DNA of 64,000 bases from contig NC_013720.1 in the NCBI RefSeq assembly GCF_000025185.1, forward strand, positions 5,084,001 through 5,148,000, given 5' to 3'. The translations under genes and the position numbers were made by a program. The stretch comes from Pirellula staleyi DSM 6068. Lineage in GTDB: Bacteria > Planctomycetota > Planctomycetia > Pirellulales > Pirellulaceae. Positions 44,272 to 53,026 of this stretch are shown here, piece by piece; position 1 is the first letter of the stretch, and the number at the start of each line of letters is the position of its first letter. Below the pieces are notes generated by a model that was given only the letters and a program-made list of their open reading frames with translations, was not told the DNA's origin and made no database searches.

Positions 44272-45975
44272 CTAGCCCACCAGTTGCTGGGGTTCGTCGG
44301 CCGGTTCTTTCAGCACATCGTGCTCGAGCCACCAGCTGCGGGCATCGGCAAATTTCCACTTACCAGCCGACTCGCAATCGTCGAGCGCTGCGGCAAGTTC
44401 GGCCGCCGATTGATAGCGGTCGTCGGGATTTTTTCGAAGGCACCGCATGATCACCGTTTCGAGATCGTCGGGAACTTCGCGGCGATGCACGCTCGGGGGA
44501 ACCGGCTCGTCGTGCGCGTGGCTGATGAGCACCTTGAGCGGCTTTTCGTTCTCAAACGGAGGTCGCCCGGAGACCAAGTAGTAGAGCACCGTGCCGAGCG
44601 AATAAATGTCGCTGCGGGCATCGGGCTCGCGATCGCCGGTGGCTTGCTCGGGAGACATATAGAGCGGCGAGCCGGTGATCGTCCCTTCCTGCGTCAGGTT
44701 GGCAGCTTCCAGGTCGTCCATCGGTTTGGCGAGGCCGAAATCGAGGATTTTGGCGACGTCGAACAGTCCACCACGAGCCGCAGCGAAGATGTTCGCGGGC
44801 TTAATGTCGCGGTGAATGAGCCCCACTTCATGCGCTTCCTGCAGAGCGTCGCAGGCTTGCCGAATCAGGTGAATCACGCGGGCTGGTGGCATCGCTCCAT
44901 AGCGGCGCACGAGTTCCGAGAGGTTCATCCCGGGAAGGAACTCCATCACGTAGTAGAACGTTCCGTCGTCGGCCCGGCCGTAGTCGAAAATATCGATGCT
45001 ATTCCAGTGCGACAGTTTGGCGGTTGCCTGTACTTCCCGTTCAAAACGGGCCAGGACCTTAGGATCTCCCGCTTTTTCGGGGCGAATCACCTTGATAGCG
45101 CAGGGGCGTTTCATCAGCTGATGTTCGCCGAGATAAACCTCCCCCATACCGCCAGCACCGATCAGCCGCTTCAGCTTGTACTGCCCCAGCCGACGGGCTT
45201 GATAGGCCTGCGTTCTCAGGGAGTTGATGGTATGCACGCCCCACACGGCCGAGACCGCTGCGGTCGACATCACGAGGATGGTTTCCACGAGGATCGAGGT
45301 GTTTTCGACCAGGATCGAGCCGACAGCATCGTTGGAGATCGCGATTCCCAAGGTGACGATGGTCGGAAACGCTGCCATGGCGCCGATGACGCTCGCCGCC
45401 CGCTGCCAGGCATTGGGAATGAACAGAGCGTAGACAAAGATCGGTAAGAGCCAGACAGCCGACAGTCCGGGGTGAACATCTTTGTTCTCCACCATGTCGA
45501 CCGTTTTGCCAAACTGAATGAGGACGAAGAAGGCAATCGGCAGGCCAAAGACCGCGAGTTCGAGCCAGCGAAGCGAGGCGATCGACTTGGTGCATTTGCC
45601 GCAGAGCGACAATCCAATGCCAGCCAGTGCAACGGTGACCGCGATGTGCGAGAGAAGCGTGTAGAACTCGAGATTCGTCGCCAGCTTGGTGAGCGAGAGA
45701 TGCCAGAGCAAAAAGGTAGCGAAACCACTCGCCAGCACGAGGGAAGCACTGCGCAGCCGCGAACGCAGCAGCTGTTCGGTTTCGCCAGTCAGTTCTCCGC
45801 CGGTCCCTTCGACAAGGTGAACGCGGCAGAATTCCTCCTGGCTGTCGGCATGTTCAGCGGGGGCATCGAGTGTTGCATCACCCGGCCCAACCACTTTTAG
45901 AGGAAGGCGTGAATCCAATTGCGAGGCCTCAAACGAGAGAGCGTCCGAGCGACCAGTGGAGAGGTCTTTTATCAT
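44272..45975 (-). CDS. Membrane serine/threonine protein kinase with N-terminal membrane domain
   Basis: The 567 residues have a hydrophilic N-terminus (1-75), about six hydrophobic segments between 79 and 245, and then a C-terminal kinase: GAGGMGEV (glycine loop, 273-280), AIKVI (Lys 295), LIHRDIKPANI (catalytic loop, 387-397), LDFGLAKP (DFG about 412-414), GSPLYMSPEQ and DARSDIYSLG. All catalytic residues are intact. Most bacterial kinases put the kinase first and the membrane part after; here the order is reversed. It lacks PASTA or other known sensor domains. It overlaps a small upstream gene by four bases. Confidence 0.86.
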   Translation of the reverse strand: MIKDLSTGRSDALSFEASQLDSRLPLKVVGPGDATLDAPAEHADSQEEFCRVHLVEGTGGELTGETEQLLRSRLRSASLVLASGFATFLLWHLSLTKLATNLEFYTLLSHIAVTVALAGIGLSLCGKCTKSIASLRWLELAVFGLPIAFFVLIQFGKTVDMVENKDVHPGLSAVWLLPIFVYALFIPNAWQRAASVIGAMAAFPTIVTLGIAISNDAVGSILVENTSILVETILVMSTAAVSAVWGVHTINSLRTQAYQARRLGQYKLKRLIGAGGMGEVYLGEHQLMKRPCAIKVIRPEKAGDPKVLARFEREVQATAKLSHWNSIDIFDYGRADDGTFYYVMEFLPGMNLSELVRRYGAMPPARVIHLIRQACDALQEAHEVGLIHRDIKPANIFAAARGGLFDVAKILDFGLAKPMDDLEAANLTQEGTITGSPLYMSPEQATGDREPDARSDIYSLGTVLYYLVSGRPPFENEKPLKVLISHAHDEPVPPSVHRREVPDDLETVIMRCLRKNPDDRYQSAAELAAALDDCESAGKWKFADARSWWLEHDVLKEPADEPQQLVG

Positions 45976-46199
45976 ACCCAGTCCCTTGCGTGCCGTCGAA
46001 CAGTTCGCTCCACGAATCGCTCCCTTAGTAGACGCCTCACGCGTCCGTAAGGTTCTTTCGAAATCCCTGCCTGCGAAGCGATTCGTCGATTTTGTCCAAC
46101 AATTTGCCCCTGGATCACCGCCTGCCGACCCAAGAGCGAAGGGGGCACCAAGCCACCACTGCTGATGCGATCGGCCAATTCTCGTAGCACCTGCTTCAC
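45972..46199 (-). CDS. Small Arg-rich protein overlapping the kinase gene
   Basis: A GTG-started frame of 75 codons ends TGA, overlapping the kinase ATG by four bases (ATGA), which suggests translational coupling. The protein is basic, with a possible helix-turn-helix-like stretch (IASQAGISKEPYGRVRRLLR). I do not recognise it. No good Shine-Dalgarno precedes it and the frame is open only a little further upstream, so it could be spurious. The overlap is the main evidence. Confidence 0.4.
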   Translation of the reverse strand: MKQVLRELADRISSGGLVPPSLLGRQAVIQGQIVGQNRRIASQAGISKEPYGRVRRLLRERFVERTVRRHARDWV

Positions 46200-46933
46200 C
46201 GAGTCAGAACGTGCACTTTCCTAAGTCGCTTTCGGGCTGCGACTTCCACCCGAAATGTGGTTCCATCGGTTATCTCCGATCTTGAAGCGCCGCTGAACCA
46301 CCGTGACTGGTTACGTCTCAGCAAAAGTGCATGCATAGAGAGATGCGGTGACGGGACGGACCCGCCTCAAAAAACCGCGACTCGACACGGCCACTCGCAC
46401 CTCTCTCTAGGTGGACATTTGGCCAACCATGTTACACCAAATGGCAATATTCTCGCCTTCGAGGGTCGAGCCACACGACAAGACTGATCCATTACCGCAC
46501 ACCTGGCAGACCTTAAGTGCGGTCGAGGGGTGAAAATTTCGCACTAACGTCCATCTATCAACCCGTAGCACTTGGAGCGTTAGAACGACAGATGTAAACT
46601 GCACGTAGAAGCGATTGAGTGAGAATTTTTCCTTACAAAAACCCCTCCAAATGAGTTGACTGGCTCCTCGTTAGAGCCACAACCAAACCACTTGAGAGCA
46701 GGGAGCAAGGAAAGAACTGAGTGCACGCTTAATCGACGACTGGTTCCAGTAACTTGGAGCAGCTGAATCGAGCTGGCACTCCGGGCAGTCAATACAGTCT
46801 GCATAGTGTGTGTGCAATTTTTAGCACGCTTCCACGTTAGGTCAGATGATTTGCAAGGTCGGATCGATTCGCGGCGGGATTGCCGCGGCTCGTGTCGGTG
46901 GTGAAGGGAACTCCATACGGGAATCGTAAGAAT
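46200..46933. other. Long AT-richer gap, no confident gene
   Basis: This 734-nt stretch between the kinase unit and the response regulator is AT-richer than its surroundings, especially 46500-46870. Minus-strand frames at 46407-46604 (Cys-rich, CQVCGNG) and 46580-46804 overlap each other and have no family character. It probably holds promoters for both flanking units, but none could be assigned with confidence. Confidence 0.4.
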
Positions 46934-47569
46934 ATGGCGATCGGCGTGCTGGTGATCGACGACCAGGAAGTTGTCAGGCTTGGACTCGCGCAGTTGCTGA
47001 CCGGAACTCCGCTCGAAGTAGTAGCCGAGGCTGCCACCATCGATCAGGGCCTACGTTTGCTCGACAACCCAGGCATTGCACTCGCGCTGGTCGATGTGCG
47101 GCTGGCGGGTGGTGAAGATGGCCTCGCGGGACTTGGTCGCTTGAAACATGCCAAGCCGAGCTTGCCGGTGGTGATGTTCAGTGCTTTTGAGAACCCGACC
47201 TACATTGCCCGTGCCTTCGCTCTCGGAGCTGCTGGCTTCATTCCGAAGGGAATGCCCCGCGAAGATCTGATTGCCGCTCTCGAAACGGCCGGCAACAAGC
47301 AAACACTATGGAAGCGCGATCAGCTGCGACGCGTGAGCTCGGCTTTGGCCGCAGCCCGTATCGATCAGCAGATCGAGGCCCCGCTGACCCAGCGTGAAGG
47401 GGAAGTGCTGAAGCATGTTTGCTCGGGTCGCACGAATCAGCAAATCGCCGAGCTTTTGGGGATCAGCTACGAGACGGTGAAAGAGCACGTCCAGCATTTG
47501 CTTGAAAAGATCGGGGTCGCCGACCGCACGCAGGCTGCCATTTGGGCCGTTCGTGCTGGTTTGGCTTAA
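46934..47569 (+). CDS. NarL/FixJ-family response regulator
   Basis: From ATG 46934 the 211 residues have a receiver domain (VLVIDDQEVVRLGL; phospho-acceptor Asp in LALVDVRLAGGE; conserved Ser in VMFSAF; Lys in FIPKG). A LuxR-type helix-turn-helix follows (LTQREGEVLKHVCSGRTNQQIAELLGISYETVKEHVQ). All phosphorylation residues are present. No histidine kinase gene is adjacent, so it is an orphan here; the upstream Ser/Thr kinase is unlikely to act on the Asp. An extension back to 46880 is not conserved. Confidence 0.88.
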   Translation: MAIGVLVIDDQEVVRLGLAQLLTGTPLEVVAEAATIDQGLRLLDNPGIALALVDVRLAGGEDGLAGLGRLKHAKPSLPVVMFSAFENPTYIARAFALGAAGFIPKGMPREDLIAALETAGNKQTLWKRDQLRRVSSALAAARIDQQIEAPLTQREGEVLKHVCSGRTNQQIAELLGISYETVKEHVQHLLEKIGVADRTQAAIWAVRAGLA

Positions 47570-47732
47570 TTAACCCACCACCACTTCTTGGGGCTTCGAT
47601 CGCGCGGTGATTCTTGCCGCGCGACACCTGGCGCGCTACATTCCACAGCCCCGACGACTGCCGGTCACTTGATCGGCGCGATTCGGCCTCCCTGGAACAC
47701 CATTCTCTTGCGCCCAGAAGAAACCTGCCCGC

Positions 47733-49085
47733 ATGGCCCCCTCGACCGACATCCGCATCCGCTCCGTCTCGTTCGATCGCGAGCGTATTGGCTATCGCAG
47801 CCCCATCAAGTTTGGCGGACGCGTGGTCACCGATGCGGTTCTGTTCAACGTCCGCTTGGAGGTGGAAACGCGCAACGGCATTGTTGGCCAAGGTCTCGGC
47901 AGCATGCCGATGGGAAACGTGTGGGCCTGGCCTTCGAATGTGGTGTCGACCGAGCAAACGCTCGCCGCGTTGCTTCGTTTTGCAGAACTGGCAACACTCG
48001 CAGCCGAGAAACTCGGCACCTATGCGCACCCGCTCGATCTGACTCGCGCACTGGCCGCTGATCACGCAGCCATCGCCCAGCAAGTGGAGACGGAACTCGC
48101 CCTCGCCGAGCCGATGCCGGTGCTCGCACAGCTGGTCGCAGCTAGTCCACTCGAAGCAGCAATTCACGACGCCCAGGGGAAAGCCCTGAAGCAAAACTCG
48201 TACAACTTGCTCGGCAAAGAATTCTGTAGCCACGATCTGGCGCACTATCTCTCACCGGAGTTTGCCGGGGAATATCTCGACCGTTATACGTCGCGACAGC
48301 CGCAGGCCAAGATGCCGCTGTATCACCTGGTCGGTGCTCTCGATCCGCTAACGTTCGACGATGTGGTGCAGCAGATCAGCGATGGCCTGCCAGAGACACT
48401 CGGGGAGTGGATCGTGACCGATGGTCTAACGCATCTGAAGATCAAGCTCAACGGCGACGATTTGGCGTGGGATGTGGCACGCGTGGTTGCAATCGAAAAA
48501 GTCGCCGCCACGACACAAGCGACACTCGGCGTCACGAAATGGAACTATTCGCTCGATTTCAACGAGCGCTGCGCGCATGTTGATTATCTGCTCGAATTCT
48601 TGCGAAAAGTCGAGGAATTGTCTCCCGCAGCGATGTCGCGCGTTCAGTATATCGAACAGCCGACGCATCGCGATTTGCGCAAGCATCCCGAGAATAAAAT
48701 GCATGCGGTCGCGAAAATCAAACCGGTTGTGATCGATGAATCGCTCGTCGATTTCGAAAGCCTGCTGCTGGCGCAAGAGCAGGGGTATAGCGGCGTGGCT
48801 CTCAAGGCCTGTAAAGGACACACCGAGGCGCTGCTGATGGGGGCTGCGGCTCAAAAACATGGCCTGTTTCTGTGCGTGCAAGATCTCAGCTGTCCGGGCT
48901 ATTCGTTCCTACATTCGGCGAGTCTCGCGGCACGTATTCCGACGATCGCCGCCATCGAAGGAAACGGTCGACAATACTGCCCAGCAGGGAACGAGTTGCT
49001 GGGGAATGTCTATCCCAGCATGTTCCACATCACCGATGGAACGGTAGGAACCGGCGTGCTCGACGGCATTGGCCTCGGCTTCTAG
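47733..49085 (+). CDS. Enolase-superfamily enzyme (muconate-cycloisomerase-like)
   Basis: The 450-residue protein has the capping domain first and a TIM barrel after. The barrel carries Lys in THLKIKLNG, metal ligands in SLDFNERC, QYIEQPTHR and VVIDESLVDF, and a Lys in VALKACKG. The KxK start and late Lys place it in the muconate lactonizing-like subgroup. It probably catalyses proton abstraction next to a carboxylate in the cytoplasm. The substrate is unknown and the gene has no catabolic neighbours that reveal it. Confidence 0.78.
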   Translation: MAPSTDIRIRSVSFDRERIGYRSPIKFGGRVVTDAVLFNVRLEVETRNGIVGQGLGSMPMGNVWAWPSNVVSTEQTLAALLRFAELATLAAEKLGTYAHPLDLTRALAADHAAIAQQVETELALAEPMPVLAQLVAASPLEAAIHDAQGKALKQNSYNLLGKEFCSHDLAHYLSPEFAGEYLDRYTSRQPQAKMPLYHLVGALDPLTFDDVVQQISDGLPETLGEWIVTDGLTHLKIKLNGDDLAWDVARVVAIEKVAATTQATLGVTKWNYSLDFNERCAHVDYLLEFLRKVEELSPAAMSRVQYIEQPTHRDLRKHPENKMHAVAKIKPVVIDESLVDFESLLLAQEQGYSGVALKACKGHTEALLMGAAAQKHGLFLCVQDLSCPGYSFLHSASLAARIPTIAAIEGNGRQYCPAGNELLGNVYPSMFHITDGTVGTGVLDGIGLGF

Positions 49086-49101
49086 TGCGAGTCGCAAAAT
49101 A

Positions 49102-49923
49102 CTAAGCTCGCGGTGCAGCGCTCAAGCGAATCTTACGCTGCAGCAGAACTCCACCGATAACGGCCAGCGTCAGTCCAACGCCTCCGATAATCGGCACGAA
49201 CTCGCACAGAAATACGATCGCCCCGAGACCAATCGCGTGCGCATTGTGACGCGTCGCCCGGGCATATTGGGTCCAGCGTGGCGCGCCGCGAAGAGCCCAC
49301 GCCAAACCAAAATAGTCGACTCCCATCACCCAGCACGTCAGCACGGTCCCGAGCACAATGGCCACGATCGTGCCGACGATCGGAATAAATGCGACGGCGA
49401 TGAGCGCAATGTTCAAGACGAGCAACACCAAAAAACTAAGGAGCGCGCCGAGCGTTTCGTAGATGAAACTTGCGCCACGCAGTTCCGCTGCGGGTGTGCC
49501 GAGCGACTCCTCGACGCGCATCGCCAGCACGCCAAACAGATAGCCACAAAAGAGTGCCGAAAAAAGCTTCCAGACCATCGCCGCCACTAGCAGCAAGAGC
49601 AGATAAACCAGCACCACAAGGATGACATTGCCGATGTACCCCAACGCAGCGAGCGATTTCCACTCAGTGCTGCTGTAATCGGGCAGAGTCGAGGTGATTT
49701 CAGCGGCGTAGTGCAAGTAGCCCCACAGGACCAAGATCGTGAGCACGATGTTGACCAGTGTCGGCAGCACGGCCCACTTCCAAAGTGGTGTGTGTCGACG
49801 CAAATAGCCGGCCCCATGCCAGAAGGTCGCGAACCCTTCGCCGAGTTGCCCAAGCGATGTTGCTGCGACAGGTCGCTCGTGCCAGACGGTTGGCAGATCA
49901 GCGTATCGATTCAAGGTGTTCAC
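49102..49923 (-). CDS. EI24/CysZ-like membrane protein
   Basis: The 273-residue protein starts from GTG. It has about five to six hydrophobic segments: 49-68, 95-117, 154-175, 178-198 and 235-265, with short cytoplasmic loops. The GxxYLRRHTPLWKWAVLPTL start and the late FVPIIGGVGLTLAVIGG agree with the EI24/CysZ family, sulfate-uptake-linked or poorly known membrane proteins. No sulfate genes are adjacent, so the role is open. It is convergent with the enolase-like gene (16 nt). Confidence 0.72.
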   Translation of the reverse strand: MNTLNRYADLPTVWHERPVAATSLGQLGEGFATFWHGAGYLRRHTPLWKWAVLPTLVNIVLTILVLWGYLHYAAEITSTLPDYSSTEWKSLAALGYIGNVILVVLVYLLLLLVAAMVWKLFSALFCGYLFGVLAMRVEESLGTPAAELRGASFIYETLGALLSFLVLLVLNIALIAVAFIPIVGTIVAIVLGTVLTCWVMGVDYFGLAWALRGAPRWTQYARATRHNAHAIGLGAIVFLCEFVPIIGGVGLTLAVIGGVLLQRKIRLSAAPRA

Positions 49924-50015
49924 TCGTGCTGTTTACAAAAAAGGATCGATTAGGGGCTACTATTTCTTCGCTGGCAGGGGGCAAGTCTTGCCGCGCGAGC
50001 GAGCCGATATCGGTC

Positions 50016-50021
50016 TATAAT
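50016..50021 (+). promoter_or_regulatory. Perfect -10 hexamer upstream of the aminotransferase
   Basis: TATAAT occurs 42 bases before ATG 50063. No good -35 lies at 17 bases (TTGCCG is 22 bases upstream), so the promoter is only partly supported. Confidence 0.35.
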
Positions 50022-50062
50022 ACTCTGCTGATTCAACGTGCCACCGCAGCGCAGCATTCACT

Positions 50063-51214
50063 ATGCCCCACGACGAGCCACTTGCTATTCTCGGCGGACA
50101 GCCCGCTGTTACTCTCGCTGCAGCGAAATGGCCCGGCACGAGCGCGAGCGTACAACGCTCGATTCTTCAGCTGCTCGAGCAAGGTGAGTGGGGGAGTTAC
50201 ACCGGCGCAGTTTCCGACGAACTTGCCTCCAAGATGGCCGCGCTATCGTCGCATTCGCAAGCGATTTTGGTCTCATCGGGAACGATCGCTGTGGAACTGG
50301 CGCTTCGGGGTTTGCTGCTCAATCCTGGGGAGGAAGTGATTCTGGCGGGCTACGATTTTCCTGGGAACTTTCGCGCTATCGAAGCGGTCGGTGCCGTGCC
50401 AGTGCTGGTCGATACCATCCGTAGCGGCTGGACACTCGATCCCCAGCTAGTAGCTTCAGCCGGCTCTGAAAAAACGCGCGCGGTGATTGCCTCGCATCTG
50501 CATGGGACACTCGCCGACATGCGAACCATTCGCTCCGTTTGCGACGCCCATCAATGGCATCTGGTCGAAGATTGCTGTCAGGTTCCTGGCGCAACAATGG
50601 CAGGCCAACCGGTCGGAAAGTTCGGCCACGTGAGCGTCTGGAGCTTTGGCGGCAGCAAGCTGCTTTCAGCAGGGCGGGGAGGAGCGATTGCCAGCTCGAG
50701 CGAAGAAATCTTGGCCCGAATTCGCACCTTCAGCTATCGCGGCAACGAAGCCTTTCCACTCAGCCAGTTGCAAGCGGCTGCTGTGCTTCCGCAGCTCGAC
50801 GAGCTCCCTGCACTCACGCAAAAACGTCACGCATCGGCAACGTATTTGCTTTCACTTTTAGCCGACGAACCTGCACTTGTCGCGCCGCAAGTCAGCGACT
50901 TGGATGTGCCAGCCTACTACAAACTTGCCTGGCACTTAGCCGACGAATGGCCTGCCGAAATGCGCCCGGCGATCATCCGCGCGCTACAGGCCGAGGGAAT
51001 CGCCATCGACGAAGGATTTCGAGGATTTGCGAAACGGTCGAGTCGTCGCTGTCGCGTGGCGACTTCTGTGGCCAGCGCCGCGCGATCAGCCGATCGCACA
51101 CTCGTGCTCCATCATCCAGCTTTGCTACAATCGCACAACTTCCTCGAGCAAATCGCGCACGGCATCAAGAAAGTGTTTTGCGCGATGAGGCGTGGGGACT
51201 GGCCACCCCGATAG
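50063..51214 (+). CDS. DegT/DnrJ/EryC1/StrS-family PLP enzyme
   Basis: The 383-residue protein reads LAILGGQPAV at the start, then SSGTIAVELALRGLLLNPGEEVILAGYDFPG, LVEDCCQVPGATMAG and WSFGGSKLLSAGRGGAI, where the Lys in GGSK binds PLP. This is the layout of sugar aminotransferases/dehydratases in this family. A sugar nucleotide is a probable substrate, agreeing with the nucleotide-sugar genes at 13-16 kb, but no adjacent partner supports it. The last 60 residues are less conserved and end Arg-rich. Confidence 0.85.
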   Translation: MPHDEPLAILGGQPAVTLAAAKWPGTSASVQRSILQLLEQGEWGSYTGAVSDELASKMAALSSHSQAILVSSGTIAVELALRGLLLNPGEEVILAGYDFPGNFRAIEAVGAVPVLVDTIRSGWTLDPQLVASAGSEKTRAVIASHLHGTLADMRTIRSVCDAHQWHLVEDCCQVPGATMAGQPVGKFGHVSVWSFGGSKLLSAGRGGAIASSSEEILARIRTFSYRGNEAFPLSQLQAAAVLPQLDELPALTQKRHASATYLLSLLADEPALVAPQVSDLDVPAYYKLAWHLADEWPAEMRPAIIRALQAEGIAIDEGFRGFAKRSSRRCRVATSVASAARSADRTLVLHHPALLQSHNFLEQIAHGIKKVFCAMRRGDWPPR

Positions 51215-51281
51215 AGTTTTTTTGTCAGCTGCTTGCGAGCACTCGCTCTGCAATCCACCTCTCCCAAGTTACGCTTTCATC

Positions 51282-51980
51282 ATGCATTTCTTGATTACCA
51301 ACGACGATGGCATTGGCGCTCATGGCATCAACGCCTTGATCGAGGCCGCTCGCGAACTTGGCGAAGTGACGGTCGTTGCTCCCGATCGACATCTCTCGGG
51401 GTGCGGCCATCAAACGACCACTGATCGCCCACTAACCGCCACGCAAGTGCGGCCGGGAGAATTCGCGGTCGACGGTACACCCGCCGACTGTGTGCGAGTT
51501 GCCGTTTTGAAGCTGGTGCCCAAGATCGACTGGGTTTTGTCGGGCATCAACGAAGGTGGAAACCTGGGAGTTGATGTCTATATGTCGGGAACGGTGGCAG
51601 CAGCACGCGAAGCGATGCTTCTCGGCTTACCAGCCATTGCGCTTTCGCAATATCGCAAGCGGGGCCATGCCGCCGATTGGAAACGATCGACCCGCTGGGC
51701 CATCGAAACGATTTCGCAGCTGATTCGGATGCAGCCACCCGAACATGCGTTTTGGAACGTCAATTTTCCTGACGGCGAGCTGCTGAAAGAGCCCGACACG
51801 CTGCAATGCTTACTCGAACCGCATCCGCTGCCAATTGCATTCGACGAGCGCGATGGATCGTTTGTTTACCGCTCGAACTATCACGAGCGACCTCGTGCCG
51901 ACGGCTCGGATGTCGACTGCTGCTTCAGTGGCAACATCGCCATCACACGCGTTCCGCACTATCGCTACTTGCCGAAATAG
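51282..51980 (+). CDS. surE: 5'-nucleotidase SurE
   Basis: The 232 residues from ATG 51282 begin MHFLITNDDGIGAHG, the metal-binding DD motif of SurE, followed by VVAPDRHLSGCGHQTT, DGTPADCVRV and LSGINEGGNLGVDVYMSGTVAAAREAM. It dephosphorylates nucleoside 5'-monophosphates and is linked to stationary-phase survival in other bacteria. An upstream GTG/ATG extension to 51192 overlaps the aminotransferase end and is rejected. It is convergent with csrA. Confidence 0.92.
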   Translation: MHFLITNDDGIGAHGINALIEAARELGEVTVVAPDRHLSGCGHQTTTDRPLTATQVRPGEFAVDGTPADCVRVAVLKLVPKIDWVLSGINEGGNLGVDVYMSGTVAAAREAMLLGLPAIALSQYRKRGHAADWKRSTRWAIETISQLIRMQPPEHAFWNVNFPDGELLKEPDTLQCLLEPHPLPIAFDERDGSFVYRSNYHERPRADGSDVDCCFSGNIAITRVPHYRYLPK

Positions 51981-52178
51981 CGATTGCTTGCCGAAATAAA
52001 TCGTCTTCAGGTGCCTCACGCAGCGTACCAACAAGCTTACCCCACTACTGAAAATCACCTGCGTGATTCAGCATACTGGTGGCGTTTATAACGCTCGGCA
52101 TCGCGCCTGCATCTGGCGGGGAAGACGTCCGAAGTCTTGGCGACTTCAAGGCGATACCGAGCTGCTGCAATAGACGAT

Positions 52179-52514
52179 TTACTTGGCCAGGCGAGGCGTT
52201 GCATCGCTTCTTGTGCGAGCCACGCGACCAGCCAGCGGAGTGTTGCCCCGCACAGGAGTTCGCTCGGCTGAACGAACCGCAGCTGGGTCAAACGGAACCG
52301 TTGCGTGATCGTCGGCTTCGCTGGCAACTACTTCAGCGGATGCCTCAGGCAGCTCCACTTCGAATTGCAGTTCGCCACGAATCACACGCACATCGCTGGG
52401 AGCTTCGATGCCAAGGGTCACACGGTTGCCAGCAACTTTGCTGACCACCACTGTGATGTTGCCACCGATCACCAACTTTTCGCCAACCTTGCGACTGAGA
52501 ACGAGTATGACCAT
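52179..52514 (-). CDS. csrA: CsrA-like RNA-binding regulator with C-terminal extension
   Basis: The core VLSRKVGEKLVIGGNITVVV, then SKVAGNRVTLGIEAPSDVRVIRGEL, is the CsrA fold, binding GGA motifs in mRNA leaders. The protein is 111 residues; CsrA is usually about 60, so the last 50 (Ala/Pro/Arg-rich) are an extension. The ATG at 52514 sits only one base after AAGGAGG, while ATA at 52508, the position of the usual first Met (MLVLSRK), is at ideal distance. An ATG at 52553/52550 is also possible. It may regulate its own translation. Confidence 0.82.
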   Translation of the reverse strand: MVILVLSRKVGEKLVIGGNITVVVSKVAGNRVTLGIEAPSDVRVIRGELQFEVELPEASAEVVASEADDHATVPFDPAAVRSAERTPVRGNTPLAGRVARTRSDATPRLAK

Positions 52515-52522
52515 TCCTCCTT
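52506..52522 (-). promoter_or_regulatory. csrA ribosome-binding site with unusual start spacing
   Basis: AAGGAGG (52522-52516) is followed by A, ATG (52514-52512), GTC and ATA (52508-52506). The ATG is one base from the Shine-Dalgarno, the ATA seven. The site also contains an AAGGA(GGA) motif of the kind CsrA itself recognises. Confidence 0.6.
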
Positions 52523-52771
52523 GATTGGGGGCTGAACTTCTCCAACCCATCACAACTTTGTTGCCGAACTGTTGCTCTCTTCACGCGACCGGCAAGTCTT
52601 TGCCGATCACAAAATCCGCTTTTGTCGGCAGATTCATTCAAGTGTGAAGCGTATAAAGCAACATTCGGGCCGATGGGCCAGAACTTAACTAAAAAGGACG
52701 AGAAACCACGAAAAAGGTTCAAAACTCCCTGAAAATCGACGATTTATGCCCAGGCCTGCCGCTAGCAACCC

Positions 52772-52816
52772 CTCATTTTGAGACGCTAGCACTTCTCGTT
52801 TTGAGACTCTTGTCTC
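52772..52816. repeat. Direct repeat pair with overlapping dyad, candidate binding site
   Basis: CTCATTTTGAGAC (52772-52784) and CTCGTTTTGAGAC (52795-52807) repeat with a 23-bp period, about two helical turns. GAGAC-TCTT-GTCTC (52803-52816) forms a dyad with the second copy. It lies in the divergent gap (52515-53026) between csrA and the TPR gene, about 210 nt before ATG 53027. No promoter was assigned in the gap. Confidence 0.5.
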
Positions 52817-53026
52817 AACTTTAGAAGCAGAATCGAACAAACCTCTCCAGGAAGCTTCCCTCGACTGCCGCTTTATCATGCCGCGGTGCTGGGACACGTT
52901 TGGTCACGTTCGAGCTTGATCGCAGAAAAAAATCTCTCTACCGTGACACTTTTGATCAAGTCGCGCGCACTGCTCGCGCAACTCCGCACGCTAGCACCTC
53001 GCCATCACCTGCCAAGGATGTCACCT

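Noticed and set aside
46407-46804. Two overlapping minus-strand small frames, one with CxxC
   Set aside because: They overlap each other, lack ribosome-binding sites and sit in an AT-rich gap. The cysteine pattern is too short to be convincing.
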